Source of the DNA: Tersicoccus mangrovi
GTDB lineage: Bacteria; Actinomycetota; Actinomycetes; Actinomycetales; Micrococcaceae
Direction of reading: 5' to 3'
Length of the DNA stretch: 64,000 nucleotides
Assembly (NCBI RefSeq): GCF_036881825.1
Contig: NZ_JBAJMW010000001.1
Location: 62,001 to 126,000 of the forward strand
Positions within the stretch are counted from its first letter, which is position 1. The number at the start of each line of letters is the position of its first letter. The notes beneath the pieces are model-generated. The model made no database searches. It was not told the DNA's origin and saw nothing but the letters and a program-made list of their open reading frames with translations. A program made the translations under genes and the position numbers. Shown one piece after another: positions 10,617 to 19,388 of the stretch.

Positions 10617-12155
10617 TCACGTCAGCCTCACTCGGGGATCGAGCAGCGAGTAGGCGATGTCGGCCAGGAGGTTGAACAACACGGTGGTGATGCCGACGAC
10701 GAGGAACACCGCCATCACCGGGTTGGGATCGCTGTGCGCGATGCCGTCGATGAACAGCGTGCCCATGCCCTTGAACGAGAACACGTTCTCGGTGATGACG
10801 GCGCCGCCGATCAGGCCGCCGAGGTCCGCAGCGACCACGGTCGCCAGCGGGATGAGGGCGTTGCGGAACGCGTGGCGCACGACGACGGTGCGCTCGTTGA
10901 CGCCCTTCGCCCGCGCGGTGCGGACGTAGTCCTGGTTCATCACCTCGAGCATCGACGCCCGCGAGAAACGCGTGTAGGACGCGAGCGAGATGAGGATCAG
11001 GGCGATGGTCGGCAGCAGCAGGTGCGTGTACTTGTCGATGCCGGTGAACCAGAAGTCGCCGTTGAGGTTCGGCGTCTCCGAGCCGATCGTGGAGATCGGC
11101 CGCTCGTGCACGAGCGGAGAGTGGTAGTACGCGGGCCAGGACTGCATGAATCGGTCCAGCAGGATCAGGCCGGAGGTGACGAAGGCCGTCAGGACGGCCG
11201 CACGCATGTTCTGCGCCCGGTCGTAGCCGCCCGAGAACCACCCCGCGAGCAGGCCCACGACGATCGCCGCGACACCGAGCATGAGGACGGTCGGCAGGTT
11301 GCCGTTGGCGTTGAGGATCGGCTGGACGACGAAATAGGAGATGACGCCGACGGCCGCGGTCACGAGCGAGGCGATGAGGGCCCGCCGGTTCCGCAGTCCC
11401 GCGGTCAGTGCGGTGAAGCCGACGGCGAGGCCGAAGGCGCACAGCGTGATCATCACGGGGCCGATGCCGGGGGCCGCGAACCAGTCGGTGGCCACCAGGA
11501 CGGCGAGGATCGCGATGGTCACGGCGGCCGCCATGACGAACGTGATCAGTCGCCGCTTCCAGGTGCCCGGGATGATCAGCACCCAGAGCAACCCCATCAG
11601 GACGCCCAGCACGATCATCGTCGCGATCGAGAGGGTCGGTTTCGCCAGGAAGTTGTTGAACCCGATGGCGCCGAACTCCTTGAGCAGGACGGCGACCCAG
11701 AACACCGGGAGGGAGAAGAAGAGGAAGGCGACGAAGGTGACGGCGTAGTCCAGGCCGCTGTACTGCCGCAGCGCGGTGACGATGCCGACGGTGACGCCGA
11801 TGACGATCGCCAGGACGAAGGCGATGGTCACGAACTGGATGGTGTTGCCGGCGGCGACACCGAGCAGGCCGGTGACGTCCTGGCCCTTGACGTTGTTGCC
11901 GAGGTCGCAGGCGGTGGGGACGACGCACTTGACGGCGCCGCCGAGCCACAGGAAGTACCGCAGAACGGGCGGCACGTCGAGCTGCAGCTGCTGTCGGATG
12001 GCAGTCATCTGCGCATCCTTGGTGGGGCTGTTGCTGGCGCGGATCTCGGCGAGGGGGTCCCCGCCGAAGTAGGCCATCAACAGATAGACGAGGAACGAAG
12101 CGCCGAGCAGGATGAGCACGGCGGCGAGCAGGCGCCGGAGGATGTAGGCAAACAT
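10617..12155 (-). CDS. Peptide ABC transporter permease (OppB/DppB type)
   Basis: Starts with the typical first helix of DppB-type permeases (MFAYILRRLLAAVLILLGASF). It ends with the EAA loop (NQDYVRTARAKGVNERTVVVRHAFRNALIP) and the conserved end 'DPRVRLT'. At 512 residues it is about 180 longer than usual. The extra is an internal block at about 180-330 with several more hydrophobic helices, placed before the core EAA region. Similar long OppB proteins occur in some actinobacteria. It is followed by oppC within 65 bp. Confidence 0.88.
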   Translation of the reverse strand: MFAYILRRLLAAVLILLGASFLVYLLMAYFGGDPLAEIRASNSPTKDAQMTAIRQQLQLDVPPVLRYFLWLGGAVKCVVPTACDLGNNVKGQDVTGLLGVAAGNTIQFVTIAFVLAIVIGVTVGIVTALRQYSGLDYAVTFVAFLFFSLPVFWVAVLLKEFGAIGFNNFLAKPTLSIATMIVLGVLMGLLWVLIIPGTWKRRLITFVMAAAVTIAILAVLVATDWFAAPGIGPVMITLCAFGLAVGFTALTAGLRNRRALIASLVTAAVGVISYFVVQPILNANGNLPTVLMLGVAAIVVGLLAGWFSGGYDRAQNMRAAVLTAFVTSGLILLDRFMQSWPAYYHSPLVHERPISTIGSETPNLNGDFWFTGIDKYTHLLLPTIALILISLASYTRFSRASMLEVMNQDYVRTARAKGVNERTVVVRHAFRNALIPLATVVAADLGGLIGGAVITENVFSFKGMGTLFIDGIAHSDPNPVMAVFLVVGITTVLFNLLADIAYSLLDPRVRLT

Positions 12156-12250
12156 GGGGACCTTTTGGGTCGGACCGGTGGGGGCACCGGCGGCGTGTGA
12201 CGGGGGTGGCCGGGCGTCGGAGCGCCGCGGCCGGGTGGGGGAACGCGGGG

Positions 12251-12282
12251 AGGCACCAGGACCGTTGCTGGCCCTGGTGCCT
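12251..12282 (-). terminator. Hairpin between binding-protein and permease genes
   Basis: AGGCACCAGG at 12251-12260 pairs perfectly with CCTGGTGCCT at 12273-12282. It lies between the binding-protein stop and the oppB start within an otherwise same-strand operon. It may act as a partial terminator or RNA-stabilising hairpin that raises binding-protein expression over the permeases. Confidence 0.55.
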
Positions 12283-12333
12283 CCTGCGATCAGCCCCTCG
12301 ACGGGACGATGACCGTCACCCGGGAGTACCGGG

Positions 12334-14124
12334 TCAGGACTTGACGGCCCAGTCCCAGACGTCCCACCAGACGCCGTACTGGTTCGGCTGGTAGTTCACG
12401 CCGCCGGTCACCCGGCTGCTGAACGCCTCGACGCCGACGCTCTGGAAGAGCGGCACGCCGTACTTGCTGTCCCAGATGAGCTTGTCGATCTGCTGCTGCA
12501 GCTCGTCCTGCTTCGCCTTGTCGGTGGAGGTGATCAGCTCGGACATCAGCTTGTCGGCGTCCTTGTTGCTGAACTTGGTGAAGTTCGAGCCCTGGCCGGA
12601 CCCGAAGATCTGCGGGACGCCGGAGACGCCCACACCCGGGTTGGTCCACCCGAAGATCGACACGTCGTAGCTGCCGTCGCCCAGCTTGCCGGACCACTCG
12701 TTGGCAGCCGCGCCGTTGTTGACCACCTTGAAGCCGGCCTCGGAGGCGGACTTGGCGATCAGCGTGTAGGCGTCGACACGGTTCGGGTTGTCCTTGTTGT
12801 ACATGATCCGCACGGTCGGGGTTCGGCCGGCCAGCAGCTTCTTCGCACCGGCGATGTCGACGTTGTCGTACGCCGACGAGCCGTTGTCCTGCGCCGACTT
12901 CGCGTAACCGGACTGGGCCGGGACGAAGATCTGCGAGTCGAGCACCTTGGCGTCGGGCTTCTGCTTGGTGATGATCGCGTCGAGGATCGCCTTGCGCGGG
13001 ACCGTCTTCATGAACGCATCACGCAGCGTCGGGTCCTTGAAGGTGCCGTACTGGTTGATGTCGACGTGGTCGTACGCCAGCTGGTCGCCCTTCTGCACCT
13101 GAGCGTCCGGAATGGACTGCAGCGCATCGAGGGTGTCCGCCGAGGACTGCGGGGCCGCGATGTCGACCTCGCCGTTCTTCAGCGCCTGGATCTGCGCCTG
13201 GGTGTCACCGATGGTCCGCATCACGATGGTGTCGACCTTGGGCTCGGTGCCCCACTTGTAGTCCGGGTTCTTCTTCAGCGTCACCGACTCGTTGTTGGTG
13301 ATCGCACTGACGATGAACGGACCGTTCGAGAGGTACAGCGACGGGTCGGACGGCAGCGTCGTCGTGTCGAAGCCCTTGTTGTAGAAGTCCGCGGCCTTCT
13401 TCAGCGTCGCGTTCGGGGAGGCCGGCTTGTCGACGTTGCCCTTGGGCAGCGGCTTCATCAGGTCGGACAGCGCCTTTGCGTCCGTCAGACCGGCCTTCTT
13501 GGCGACGACGTGCGCGGGAACCTCGGGAGCGTTGAACGCGATCTCCCAGTCGGCGTAGGGCACGGTGTACTTGAGGGTGAAGGACTTCCGGTCCTCGCTC
13601 ACCTCGGGGAACGTCGTCTTGTTCAGGCCCGAGGTGGTACCCGCGTAGCTGAAGTACTGGGTGCCCTTGGTGACCTTGCCGCTGTCGTCGGTGGTCGCGT
13701 CGTCGTAGTAGCCGGAGTAGACGGCCCAGGCGAGCACGTAGTCATCGGCGGTGACCGGGGTCCCGTCGGACCACTTCACGCCGTCGTTGATCGTGTACTT
13801 GATCGTCAGCGGGTTGTCCGAGACCTTCTCGTACTTGCCGAACTTCTCGTTCTTGACGACCTTGAGGTCCTTGTCGATGTAGTTGAAGCCGGAGTGCGTC
13901 GCCAGCCAGATCTTGCCGTTGACGTCCGAGTTGCCGTTCGCGGTCGACTGGTTGAACGAGCTGAAACCGTTCACTTCGGCGACGGTGATCTGCCCTCCGC
14001 CGGAGCTACTGGCGCCTGACGTGGCGTTGTTGCTGCCGCCGCCGGTGTTGCCACCGCAGGCGCTGAGTGCGAGCGCTGCGATGGCAGCCGCCCCCACGAT
14101 TTTGGAAATACGCGTAACACGCAT
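12334..14124 (-). CDS. Peptide ABC transporter substrate-binding lipoprotein
   Basis: A family 5 extracellular solute-binding protein of 596 residues. It has a lipoprotein signal (MRVTRISKIVGAAAIAALALSACGG) with lipobox LSAC, then a Gly/Ser/Asn-rich linker and the SBP_bac_5 domain, including 'LTIKYTINDGVKWSDGTPVTADDYVLAW'. It is anchored outside the membrane and hands peptides to OppB/OppC. GAGGAGG lies just upstream of the ATG. As the first gene of the minus-strand operon, its promoter is in 14125-14220. Confidence 0.92.
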   Translation of the reverse strand: MRVTRISKIVGAAAIAALALSACGGNTGGGSNNATSGASSSGGGQITVAEVNGFSSFNQSTANGNSDVNGKIWLATHSGFNYIDKDLKVVKNEKFGKYEKVSDNPLTIKYTINDGVKWSDGTPVTADDYVLAWAVYSGYYDDATTDDSGKVTKGTQYFSYAGTTSGLNKTTFPEVSEDRKSFTLKYTVPYADWEIAFNAPEVPAHVVAKKAGLTDAKALSDLMKPLPKGNVDKPASPNATLKKAADFYNKGFDTTTLPSDPSLYLSNGPFIVSAITNNESVTLKKNPDYKWGTEPKVDTIVMRTIGDTQAQIQALKNGEVDIAAPQSSADTLDALQSIPDAQVQKGDQLAYDHVDINQYGTFKDPTLRDAFMKTVPRKAILDAIITKQKPDAKVLDSQIFVPAQSGYAKSAQDNGSSAYDNVDIAGAKKLLAGRTPTVRIMYNKDNPNRVDAYTLIAKSASEAGFKVVNNGAAANEWSGKLGDGSYDVSIFGWTNPGVGVSGVPQIFGSGQGSNFTKFSNKDADKLMSELITSTDKAKQDELQQQIDKLIWDSKYGVPLFQSVGVEAFSSRVTGGVNYQPNQYGVWWDVWDWAVKS

Positions 14125-14451
14125 TCCGCCTCCTCATGGAATTTTCTGAGTGACCCGCAACACACTGCCCCGGGCTGCGGACACACTACCGTACCGAACG
14201 GTAAGTGGCGTGTCTCACATGTGGGTCCAGACTAGTGGGCGTTTGTTTCGACAATGCTTCCGGCGTCGAATCGAGAGTGCGTCGTTACGAAGTTGTGACC
14301 TGGGACAGCGGTGTCCCCACAGGACGCCGCCGCAGGTCACGCCGTGTTCGGCGGGCCGGGACGGCCGTCTTCCGCCGTTCGGCGCGCCGCTCCCCGGCCC
14401 GGGATCAGGCCGCCGGCCGGACTGTCGGAGGTCGGGTCTACGCTGGCGACC
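14125..14451. other. Intergenic promoter region of opp operon and DUF3072 gene
   Basis: A 327-bp gap between the divergent binding-protein and DUF3072 genes. It carries one clear dyad, listed separately, and the short start-proximal region of each gene. Nothing else coding is supported. Confidence 0.6.
14187..14203. promoter_or_regulatory. TACCGT-N5-ACGGTA dyad upstream of peptide importer
   Basis: TACCGT at 14187-14192 and ACGGTA at 14198-14203 form a perfect dyad with a 5-base spacer, about 65-80 bp before the binding-protein start codon. The symmetry suits a dimeric repressor binding over the promoter. No regulator gene is adjacent. Confidence 0.45.
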
Positions 14452-14820
14452 ATGAGCGAACAGACGAACCAGCCGGACCAGAATCTGCCCGCCGCGGGAC
14501 GACCCGAGGGCGAGGCGAGCGGCGATCAGGGCGGCACCGATCCCGCGCAGGCGCAGTACCCCGAGCAGAACCAGGACACCGGGACCGGCGGCGACCGCCC
14601 GACCCTGGGGGCGAGCACGCCCCAGGCGAACACCACCGAGAAGGACCCGGAGCAGTGGGTCACCGGCGACGAGCCGATGACCGGCGCGCAGCGCAGCTAC
14701 CTCGACACCCTGGCGCGCGAGGCGGGCGAGGAGCTGCCGGCCGATCTGACGAAGGCGCAGGCCTCCGAGCACATCGACCGCCTGCAGAGCAAGACGGGCC
14801 GGGGAGACTCGAGCAACTGA
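14452..14820 (+). CDS. DUF3072 domain-containing protein
   Basis: A 122-residue soluble protein. The first 60 residues are disordered and rich in Gln, Gly, Asp and Pro. The end matches DUF3072: EKDPEQWVTGDEPMTGAQ, then LDTLAREAGEELPADLTKAQASEHIDRLQ. This small helical domain of unknown function is common in soil bacteria. Start at ATG 14452 (MSEQTNQ). Confidence 0.8.
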   Translation: MSEQTNQPDQNLPAAGRPEGEASGDQGGTDPAQAQYPEQNQDTGTGGDRPTLGASTPQANTTEKDPEQWVTGDEPMTGAQRSYLDTLAREAGEELPADLTKAQASEHIDRLQSKTGRGDSSN

Positions 14821-14898
14821 CGGCACCCGGTCCGCTCTGACCTCCGGCCCTGCTCACGCGGGCGTCCGCGCGGCGACGTCGGCGTGAGACGGGCGCGT

Positions 14899-14920
14899 CT
14901 CGCCCGGATTCCCGGGCGAG
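14899..14920. terminator. Hairpin terminator between DUF3072 gene and selB
   Basis: CTCGCCCGG (14899-14907) and CCGGGCGAG (14912-14920) form a 9-bp perfect stem with a 4-base loop, between two convergent genes. Confidence 0.6.
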
Positions 14921-14941
14921 CCACCGTGAGCGGTCGGATCC

Positions 14942-16798
14942 TCAGCGGACGATCGTGCGGTGCCCGGCGTCGAGCCGTCGCGTCCAGCCACGCCCGTCGA
15001 GGTGCTCGAGCAGGGGAATGACGACGCGCCGCGTCGTGCCCAGGGCCTGACGGGCGTCGCTCGTCGTGAACGGCTGGGCCAGGCCGGCCAGCGTGCGCAT
15101 GGCCAGCGCCGGCGCGCTCGGCAGCAGCACGATGCCGTCGCGCAGCCGGATGATCCGTCCTGCCCGCTCGGCGGCGGCGAGATCGCGTCCGGTCAGGCCG
15201 AGGGCGGTGAGGTCGTGGGCCTCCGGGGCGAGGAACGGGCCGGCGCCCAGCCGCTGCTCGAGGCGCGCGACGGCGGACTCGGCAGCCCCGAGGTCGTTCT
15301 GGCTGCCCGGCACCCGGATCCGGCCGGCCTCCTGCTCGAGCCCGGCGGCCGCGACCACGGGATCCAGCGGCACGCCCGTGGGCAGCGCGAGCAGGTCCCG
15401 CGCCGCGCCGTTCGTGAGTCCACCGGCCAGCGGGTCCGCCTCGTGCTGGGCCGTCACCGCGGCCCGCAGGCGCTGCTGCCAGCCGGTGAGCACCGGGGCG
15501 TGCACCCACCACTCCCCCAGAGCCGTCACGCCCGCGGGCGGCTCCTGGTCCGTGGAGGCGATCAGGCCGAGGCGGTGCAGGCGTGCGGCGGGGATCGCCC
15601 CACGGGCCGCCACCTCGCCGAGCGGGTCGCCGCCCGGCGTCATCGTGGCCAGGCGGGCGGCCCAGCGGGCGCTGTCGCCGCGGCGGCGGAAGGCGGGCGG
15701 GTCCGCGTCGAGCACCAGCACGCCGCCGAGCAGCCGATGGGCGCCGGGGTCGCGCAGGACGATCCGGTCGCCGGGGACCAGCGGGATGGGCCGGGCGAGC
15801 GCGAGCCAGGCGTGGTCGTCGCCGAAGGATCGCAGCCGGGCCGGCACCGCGGCGGTGCCGACGTGCACGACCACCTGATCCGGCGACTCGCTCAACGGCA
15901 CGCCGTCGGCCCGTCGCACGCCCACGGTGTCGGTCACGGGCCACGCGCCCGGCGTCACGAGGGCGTCCCCGCGCCCGACGTCGGCGGGGGTGACGCCACG
16001 CAGGTTGAGGGCGACGCGGCTGACCGGACCGGCCGCGGTGCGCGGTTCGTCACGGCTCTGCAGGCCGCGGACCTGGACGCCGACCGCGCCGTCGGCCCCG
16101 AGCAGATCGAGCCGGTCCCCCACCGCCAGCGTCCCGGACGGGAGCGTGCCGGTGACGACCGTGCCCGCTCCCGTGATGGAGAAGGCCCGGTCCACCCACA
16201 GCCGTACCCGGCCCGTCGTCGTTGGCTCGGGCGCGGAGGCCAGCACGTCGTCCAGCGCGGCGCGCAGGTCGTCCAGGCCGGTGCCGTCCACGGCGCTGAC
16301 GACGACGGCCGGCGCGTCCCGCAGCCCGGTGCCGGCGAGCTCGGCCCGTGCCGCGCGCAGGGTCTCGGGCACGCGGTCGGGCGCCCGGTCGGCCCGCGTG
16401 AGTACGAGGACCCCGCGATCGATGCCGAGGGCTGCGACCGCGTCCCGGTGGTCGCTCGACTGCGCCTGCCAGCCCTCGTCGGCCGCGACCACGAACATCA
16501 CGACGGGGGCGGGGCCGATGCCGGCGAGCATGTTGCCGAGGAACCGCTCGTGGCCGGGCACGTCGACGAAGGCGATCTCCCGGCCCGACGGCAGGACCGT
16601 CCAGGCGAAGCCGAGGTCGATGGTCAGGCCGCGCCGGCGCTCCTCCTCCCACCGATCCGGTTCCATCCCGGTCAGCGCACGGACGAGGGTGCTCTTGCCG
16701 TGGTCGACGTGGCCCGCGGTCGCGATCACCGCGGTCGTCGGGCGAGCGCCCGCGACCGGGTCGCCGGAGGAGCCGGTGTCGCCGGAGGATCCGGTCAT
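14942..16798 (-). CDS. selB: Selenocysteine-specific elongation factor SelB
   Basis: SelB delivers Sec-tRNA to UGA codons followed by a SECIS hairpin. The 618-residue product has an EF-Tu-like GTPase domain (GHVDHGKS at about 29-36; DVPGHERFLGNML), two beta-barrel domains, then tandem winged-helix domains that bind the SECIS RNA, ending 'VVIPLLEHLDGRGWTRRLDAGHRTIVR'. The start at 16798 overlaps the selA stop (ATGA), so the two are translationally coupled. Its expected client is the UGA in fdhA at 24882-24884. Confidence 0.95.
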   Translation of the reverse strand: MTGSSGDTGSSGDPVAGARPTTAVIATAGHVDHGKSTLVRALTGMEPDRWEEERRRGLTIDLGFAWTVLPSGREIAFVDVPGHERFLGNMLAGIGPAPVVMFVVAADEGWQAQSSDHRDAVAALGIDRGVLVLTRADRAPDRVPETLRAARAELAGTGLRDAPAVVVSAVDGTGLDDLRAALDDVLASAPEPTTTGRVRLWVDRAFSITGAGTVVTGTLPSGTLAVGDRLDLLGADGAVGVQVRGLQSRDEPRTAAGPVSRVALNLRGVTPADVGRGDALVTPGAWPVTDTVGVRRADGVPLSESPDQVVVHVGTAAVPARLRSFGDDHAWLALARPIPLVPGDRIVLRDPGAHRLLGGVLVLDADPPAFRRRGDSARWAARLATMTPGGDPLGEVAARGAIPAARLHRLGLIASTDQEPPAGVTALGEWWVHAPVLTGWQQRLRAAVTAQHEADPLAGGLTNGAARDLLALPTGVPLDPVVAAAGLEQEAGRIRVPGSQNDLGAAESAVARLEQRLGAGPFLAPEAHDLTALGLTGRDLAAAERAGRIIRLRDGIVLLPSAPALAMRTLAGLAQPFTTSDARQALGTTRRVVIPLLEHLDGRGWTRRLDAGHRTIVR

Positions 16799-18144
16799 GC
16801 CGACGGGGACGACGGGGTGGAGGTCGCCGAAGAAGCGTCGGGCAGCGTGGCGAGGGCCGCCTGTACCGCGGCGAGCAGTCGGCCGTCGTCGGCCTCGGGA
16901 ATGCACCGCAGATCCAGGAGGCAGGCGCCGTCGTGCACGCGGGGCAGGACGGCGGGGCGGCCGGTGCGCAGGGGCAGCGCGACCGCCTCGTCCAGGCGTA
17001 CCGCCCAGCTGGGCAGGGGCACGCCCGGGGCACCTCCGCCGCCCACTCGGCCGTCGTGCTGGACGACGGGAGCGCCCAGGGCCCCGGCGAGCCGCTCGGC
17101 CCGCTCGCGCAGCCGGGCCGGATCGGCATGCCGGTAGCGGGTGACGGGGGCCTCGCCGGCGGTGACGGTGGCCTCGAGCGCGGCGAGGGTGAGCTTGTCG
17201 GCGCGGACGGCCCGGGCCAGCGGGTGCCGGGACAGCCGGGTGACGAGATCCGCCCGGCCGAGCAACAGCCCGGCCTGGGGGCCGCCGAGCAGCTTGTCGC
17301 CGCTGGCCGTCACGAGATCGGCGCTGGCCGCCAGCGTGGTCGCGGCGTCCGGCTCGTCGGGCAGGGCCGGGTCCGGGGCCAGCAGGCCGCTGCCGATGTC
17401 GGCGACCAGCGGGACGCCGCGCTCGGCGGCGAGCGCGGCCAGGTCCGCGAGCGGAGCCCCCGCGGTGAAGCCCTCGACCCGGAAATTGCTGGGGTGCACC
17501 TTGAGGATGCAGCCGGTGTCCGGGCCGATCGCGTCCGCGTAGTCGTGCAGGTGGGTGCGGTTGGTCGTGCCGACCTCGCGCAGCCGGGCGCCGGTGGAGG
17601 CGATCAGGTCCGGCAGTCGGAAGCCGGCGCCGATCTCGACGAGTTCTCCGCGGCTGATGACCACCTCGCGCCCGGCGGCGAGCGCGGTGGTCGCCAGGAC
17701 GAGGGCGGCGGCGCCGTTGTTGACGGCGAGGGCGTCCTCGGCGGCCGGGCAGGCGGCCAGCAGGGCCGCCCGGAGGCCCGCTCCGCGGCGGGAGCGGACG
17801 CCGGTGGCCAGGTCGAGTTCGACGTCGACGTACCCGGATGCGGCCAGCACAGCGTCGACGGCGGCCGGCCCGAGTGGGGCACGGCCGAGGTTGGTGTGCA
17901 CGACGACGCCGGTGGCGTTGAGCACCGGCTGCAGCCGGGTCGCGGCGCGGGCCTGGACCGCCGTCGTGACCGCGTCCTCGACCTCACCGGGCGGGAGCTC
18001 GCCACGCCGGGCCCGGTCCTGCACGTCGCGCACGAGGGCGAGCAGGACGGTCTCGCTCAGCCGCGGTCGCGCGGCCGCGACGGCGGGCAGAGCCAGCAGG
18101 CGGTCGGTGCGCGGGATCAGGCGGCGAGGATCGACCTGCTGCAC
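16795..18144 (-). CDS. selA: L-seryl-tRNA(Sec) selenium transferase SelA
   Basis: A PLP enzyme that converts Ser-tRNA(Sec) to Sec-tRNA(Sec) with selenophosphate. 449 residues. The PLP-binding lysine is in SGDKLLGGPQAG (K284), and 'NATGVVVHTNLGRAPL' is the typical N-terminal signature. The start is GTG at 18144, preceded by GGGGAGGAG at suitable spacing. A longer frame would run into the tRNA-Sec gene, so it is rejected. The gene begins 56 bp after the tRNA and overlaps selB by 4 bp. Confidence 0.95.
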   Translation of the reverse strand: MQQVDPRRLIPRTDRLLALPAVAAARPRLSETVLLALVRDVQDRARRGELPPGEVEDAVTTAVQARAATRLQPVLNATGVVVHTNLGRAPLGPAAVDAVLAASGYVDVELDLATGVRSRRGAGLRAALLAACPAAEDALAVNNGAAALVLATTALAAGREVVISRGELVEIGAGFRLPDLIASTGARLREVGTTNRTHLHDYADAIGPDTGCILKVHPSNFRVEGFTAGAPLADLAALAAERGVPLVADIGSGLLAPDPALPDEPDAATTLAASADLVTASGDKLLGGPQAGLLLGRADLVTRLSRHPLARAVRADKLTLAALEATVTAGEAPVTRYRHADPARLRERAERLAGALGAPVVQHDGRVGGGGAPGVPLPSWAVRLDEAVALPLRTGRPAVLPRVHDGACLLDLRCIPEADDGRLLAAVQAALATLPDASSATSTPSSPSA

Positions 18145-18200
18145 CGTTGCTCCTCCCCGCGGAGCGCGCGCCGTCGGCGTGCGCGGCGCGCTGTCGTGGT

Positions 18201-18295
18201 TGGCGGAGGCGGACGGGAATCGAACCCGCCAGACCGAGCTGCTCGGTCTCACCGGTTTTGAAGACCGGGGGGCCCACCAGGACCCGGACGCCTCC
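18201..18295 (-). tRNA. selC: tRNA-Sec (anticodon UCA)
   Basis: 95 nt with an encoded CCA end, the same length as the E. coli gene. The acceptor pairs GGAGGCG with CGCCTCC, with G before CCA. The anticodon loop is CUUCAAAA with UCA. The long variable arm forms an 8-bp stem (AGACCGAG / CTCGGTCT). The T arm is GCGGG-TTCGATT-CCCGT. It lies directly upstream of selA on the same strand, and its promoter must be in the 38-bp gap shared with selD. Confidence 0.95.
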
Positions 18296-18333
18296 GGGAT
18301 CCAGCCTAGTCAATCCGGGACTACGCTCGGGAC

Positions 18334-19350
18334 ATGACCCCCTCACCCGCCTCCTCCCCCGTCCGGGACCAGCCGACGGTCCGCCTGACCGGCTACGCCC
18401 ATGGCGGCGGCTGTGCGTGCAAGATCCCGCCGGGCGAGCTCGAGGAGGCGGTCGCCGGGTTGACCGGCCAGAAGTGCGAGAACGTGCTCGTGGGCCTCGA
18501 CGACGGCGACGACGCGGCCGCGGTGCTGGTGCGCGAGGGCCTGGCCGTCCTGTCGACGGCCGACTTCTTCACGCCCGTCGTCGACGACGCGTACGACTGG
18601 GGCCGGATCGCGGCGGCGAACGCCCTCTCCGACGTCTACGCGATGGGCGGGCGGCCCGTCGTGGCGATCAACCTCGTCGGCTGGCCGCGGGACGTGCTCC
18701 CCCTGTCGCTGATGACCGAGGTGCTTGAGGGTGGCCTGGCCGTCGCGGCCGAGGCGGGGTGTCCCGTGATCGGCGGCCACTCGATCGACGACCCCGAGCC
18801 GAAGTACGGCATGGCGGTGACCGGCGTCGCGGACCCGGACCGCCTGCTGCGCAACGACGCCGCGGAGGCGGGGCTGCCGCTGACGCTGACCAAGCCGATC
18901 GGCGTCGGGCTGCTGAACAACCGGCACAAGCGCACCGGGGAGGTGTTCGCCGCGGCGGTCGAGACGATGACGGCGCTGAACCGCGACGCGTCCGAGGCGG
19001 CCCTGGCGGCCGGTGTGCGTGCGGCGACCGACGTCACCGGCTTCGGCCTGCTCGGCCACCTGCACAAGATGATGCGGGCGTCCGGGGTCGGCGCGGTCAT
19101 CGACACCGCGGCCGTTCCGGTGGTCGAGGGCGCGCGGGATGCGCTGCGGGACGGGTTCGTCTCCGGCGGCACCCAGCGCAACCTCGACTGGGTGCGCCCC
19201 CACCTGCGGACCGGCGCCGGGGTGAGCGAGGACGACCTGCTGCTGCTGGCCGATGCCCAGACCTCGGGCGGCCTCCTCGTCGTCGGCGAACTGCCGGGTC
19301 ACCCCGTCATCGGGCACACCGTCCCCGGCGCGGGCATCGAGCTCCGGTAG
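18334..19350 (+). CDS. selD: Selenide, water dikinase SelD
   Basis: Makes selenophosphate from selenide and ATP, the selenium donor for SelA. 338 residues. The N-terminal loop HGGGCACKIPP carries C27 and K30, matching catalytic C17 and K20 of the E. coli enzyme. 'STADFFTPVVDD', 'GGHSIDDPEPKYG' and 'DPQTSGG'-like 'DAQTSGGLLV' are also present. The catalytic position is Cys, not Sec. It diverges from tRNA-Sec-selA-selB, and the repeat array follows its stop. Confidence 0.95.
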   Translation: MTPSPASSPVRDQPTVRLTGYAHGGGCACKIPPGELEEAVAGLTGQKCENVLVGLDDGDDAAAVLVREGLAVLSTADFFTPVVDDAYDWGRIAAANALSDVYAMGGRPVVAINLVGWPRDVLPLSLMTEVLEGGLAVAAEAGCPVIGGHSIDDPEPKYGMAVTGVADPDRLLRNDAAEAGLPLTLTKPIGVGLLNNRHKRTGEVFAAAVETMTALNRDASEAALAAGVRAATDVTGFGLLGHLHKMMRASGVGAVIDTAAVPVVEGARDALRDGFVSGGTQRNLDWVRPHLRTGAGVSEDDLLLLADAQTSGGLLVVGELPGHPVIGHTVPGAGIELR

Positions 19351-19388
19351 CGTCTGCCGGCCCGCGGCGCCGGTGCGAGGAGCCGCCG

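Noticed and set aside
18145..18252. Longer N-terminus of SelA
   Set aside because: It would translate part of tRNA-Sec, and GTG 18144 has a strong ribosome site.
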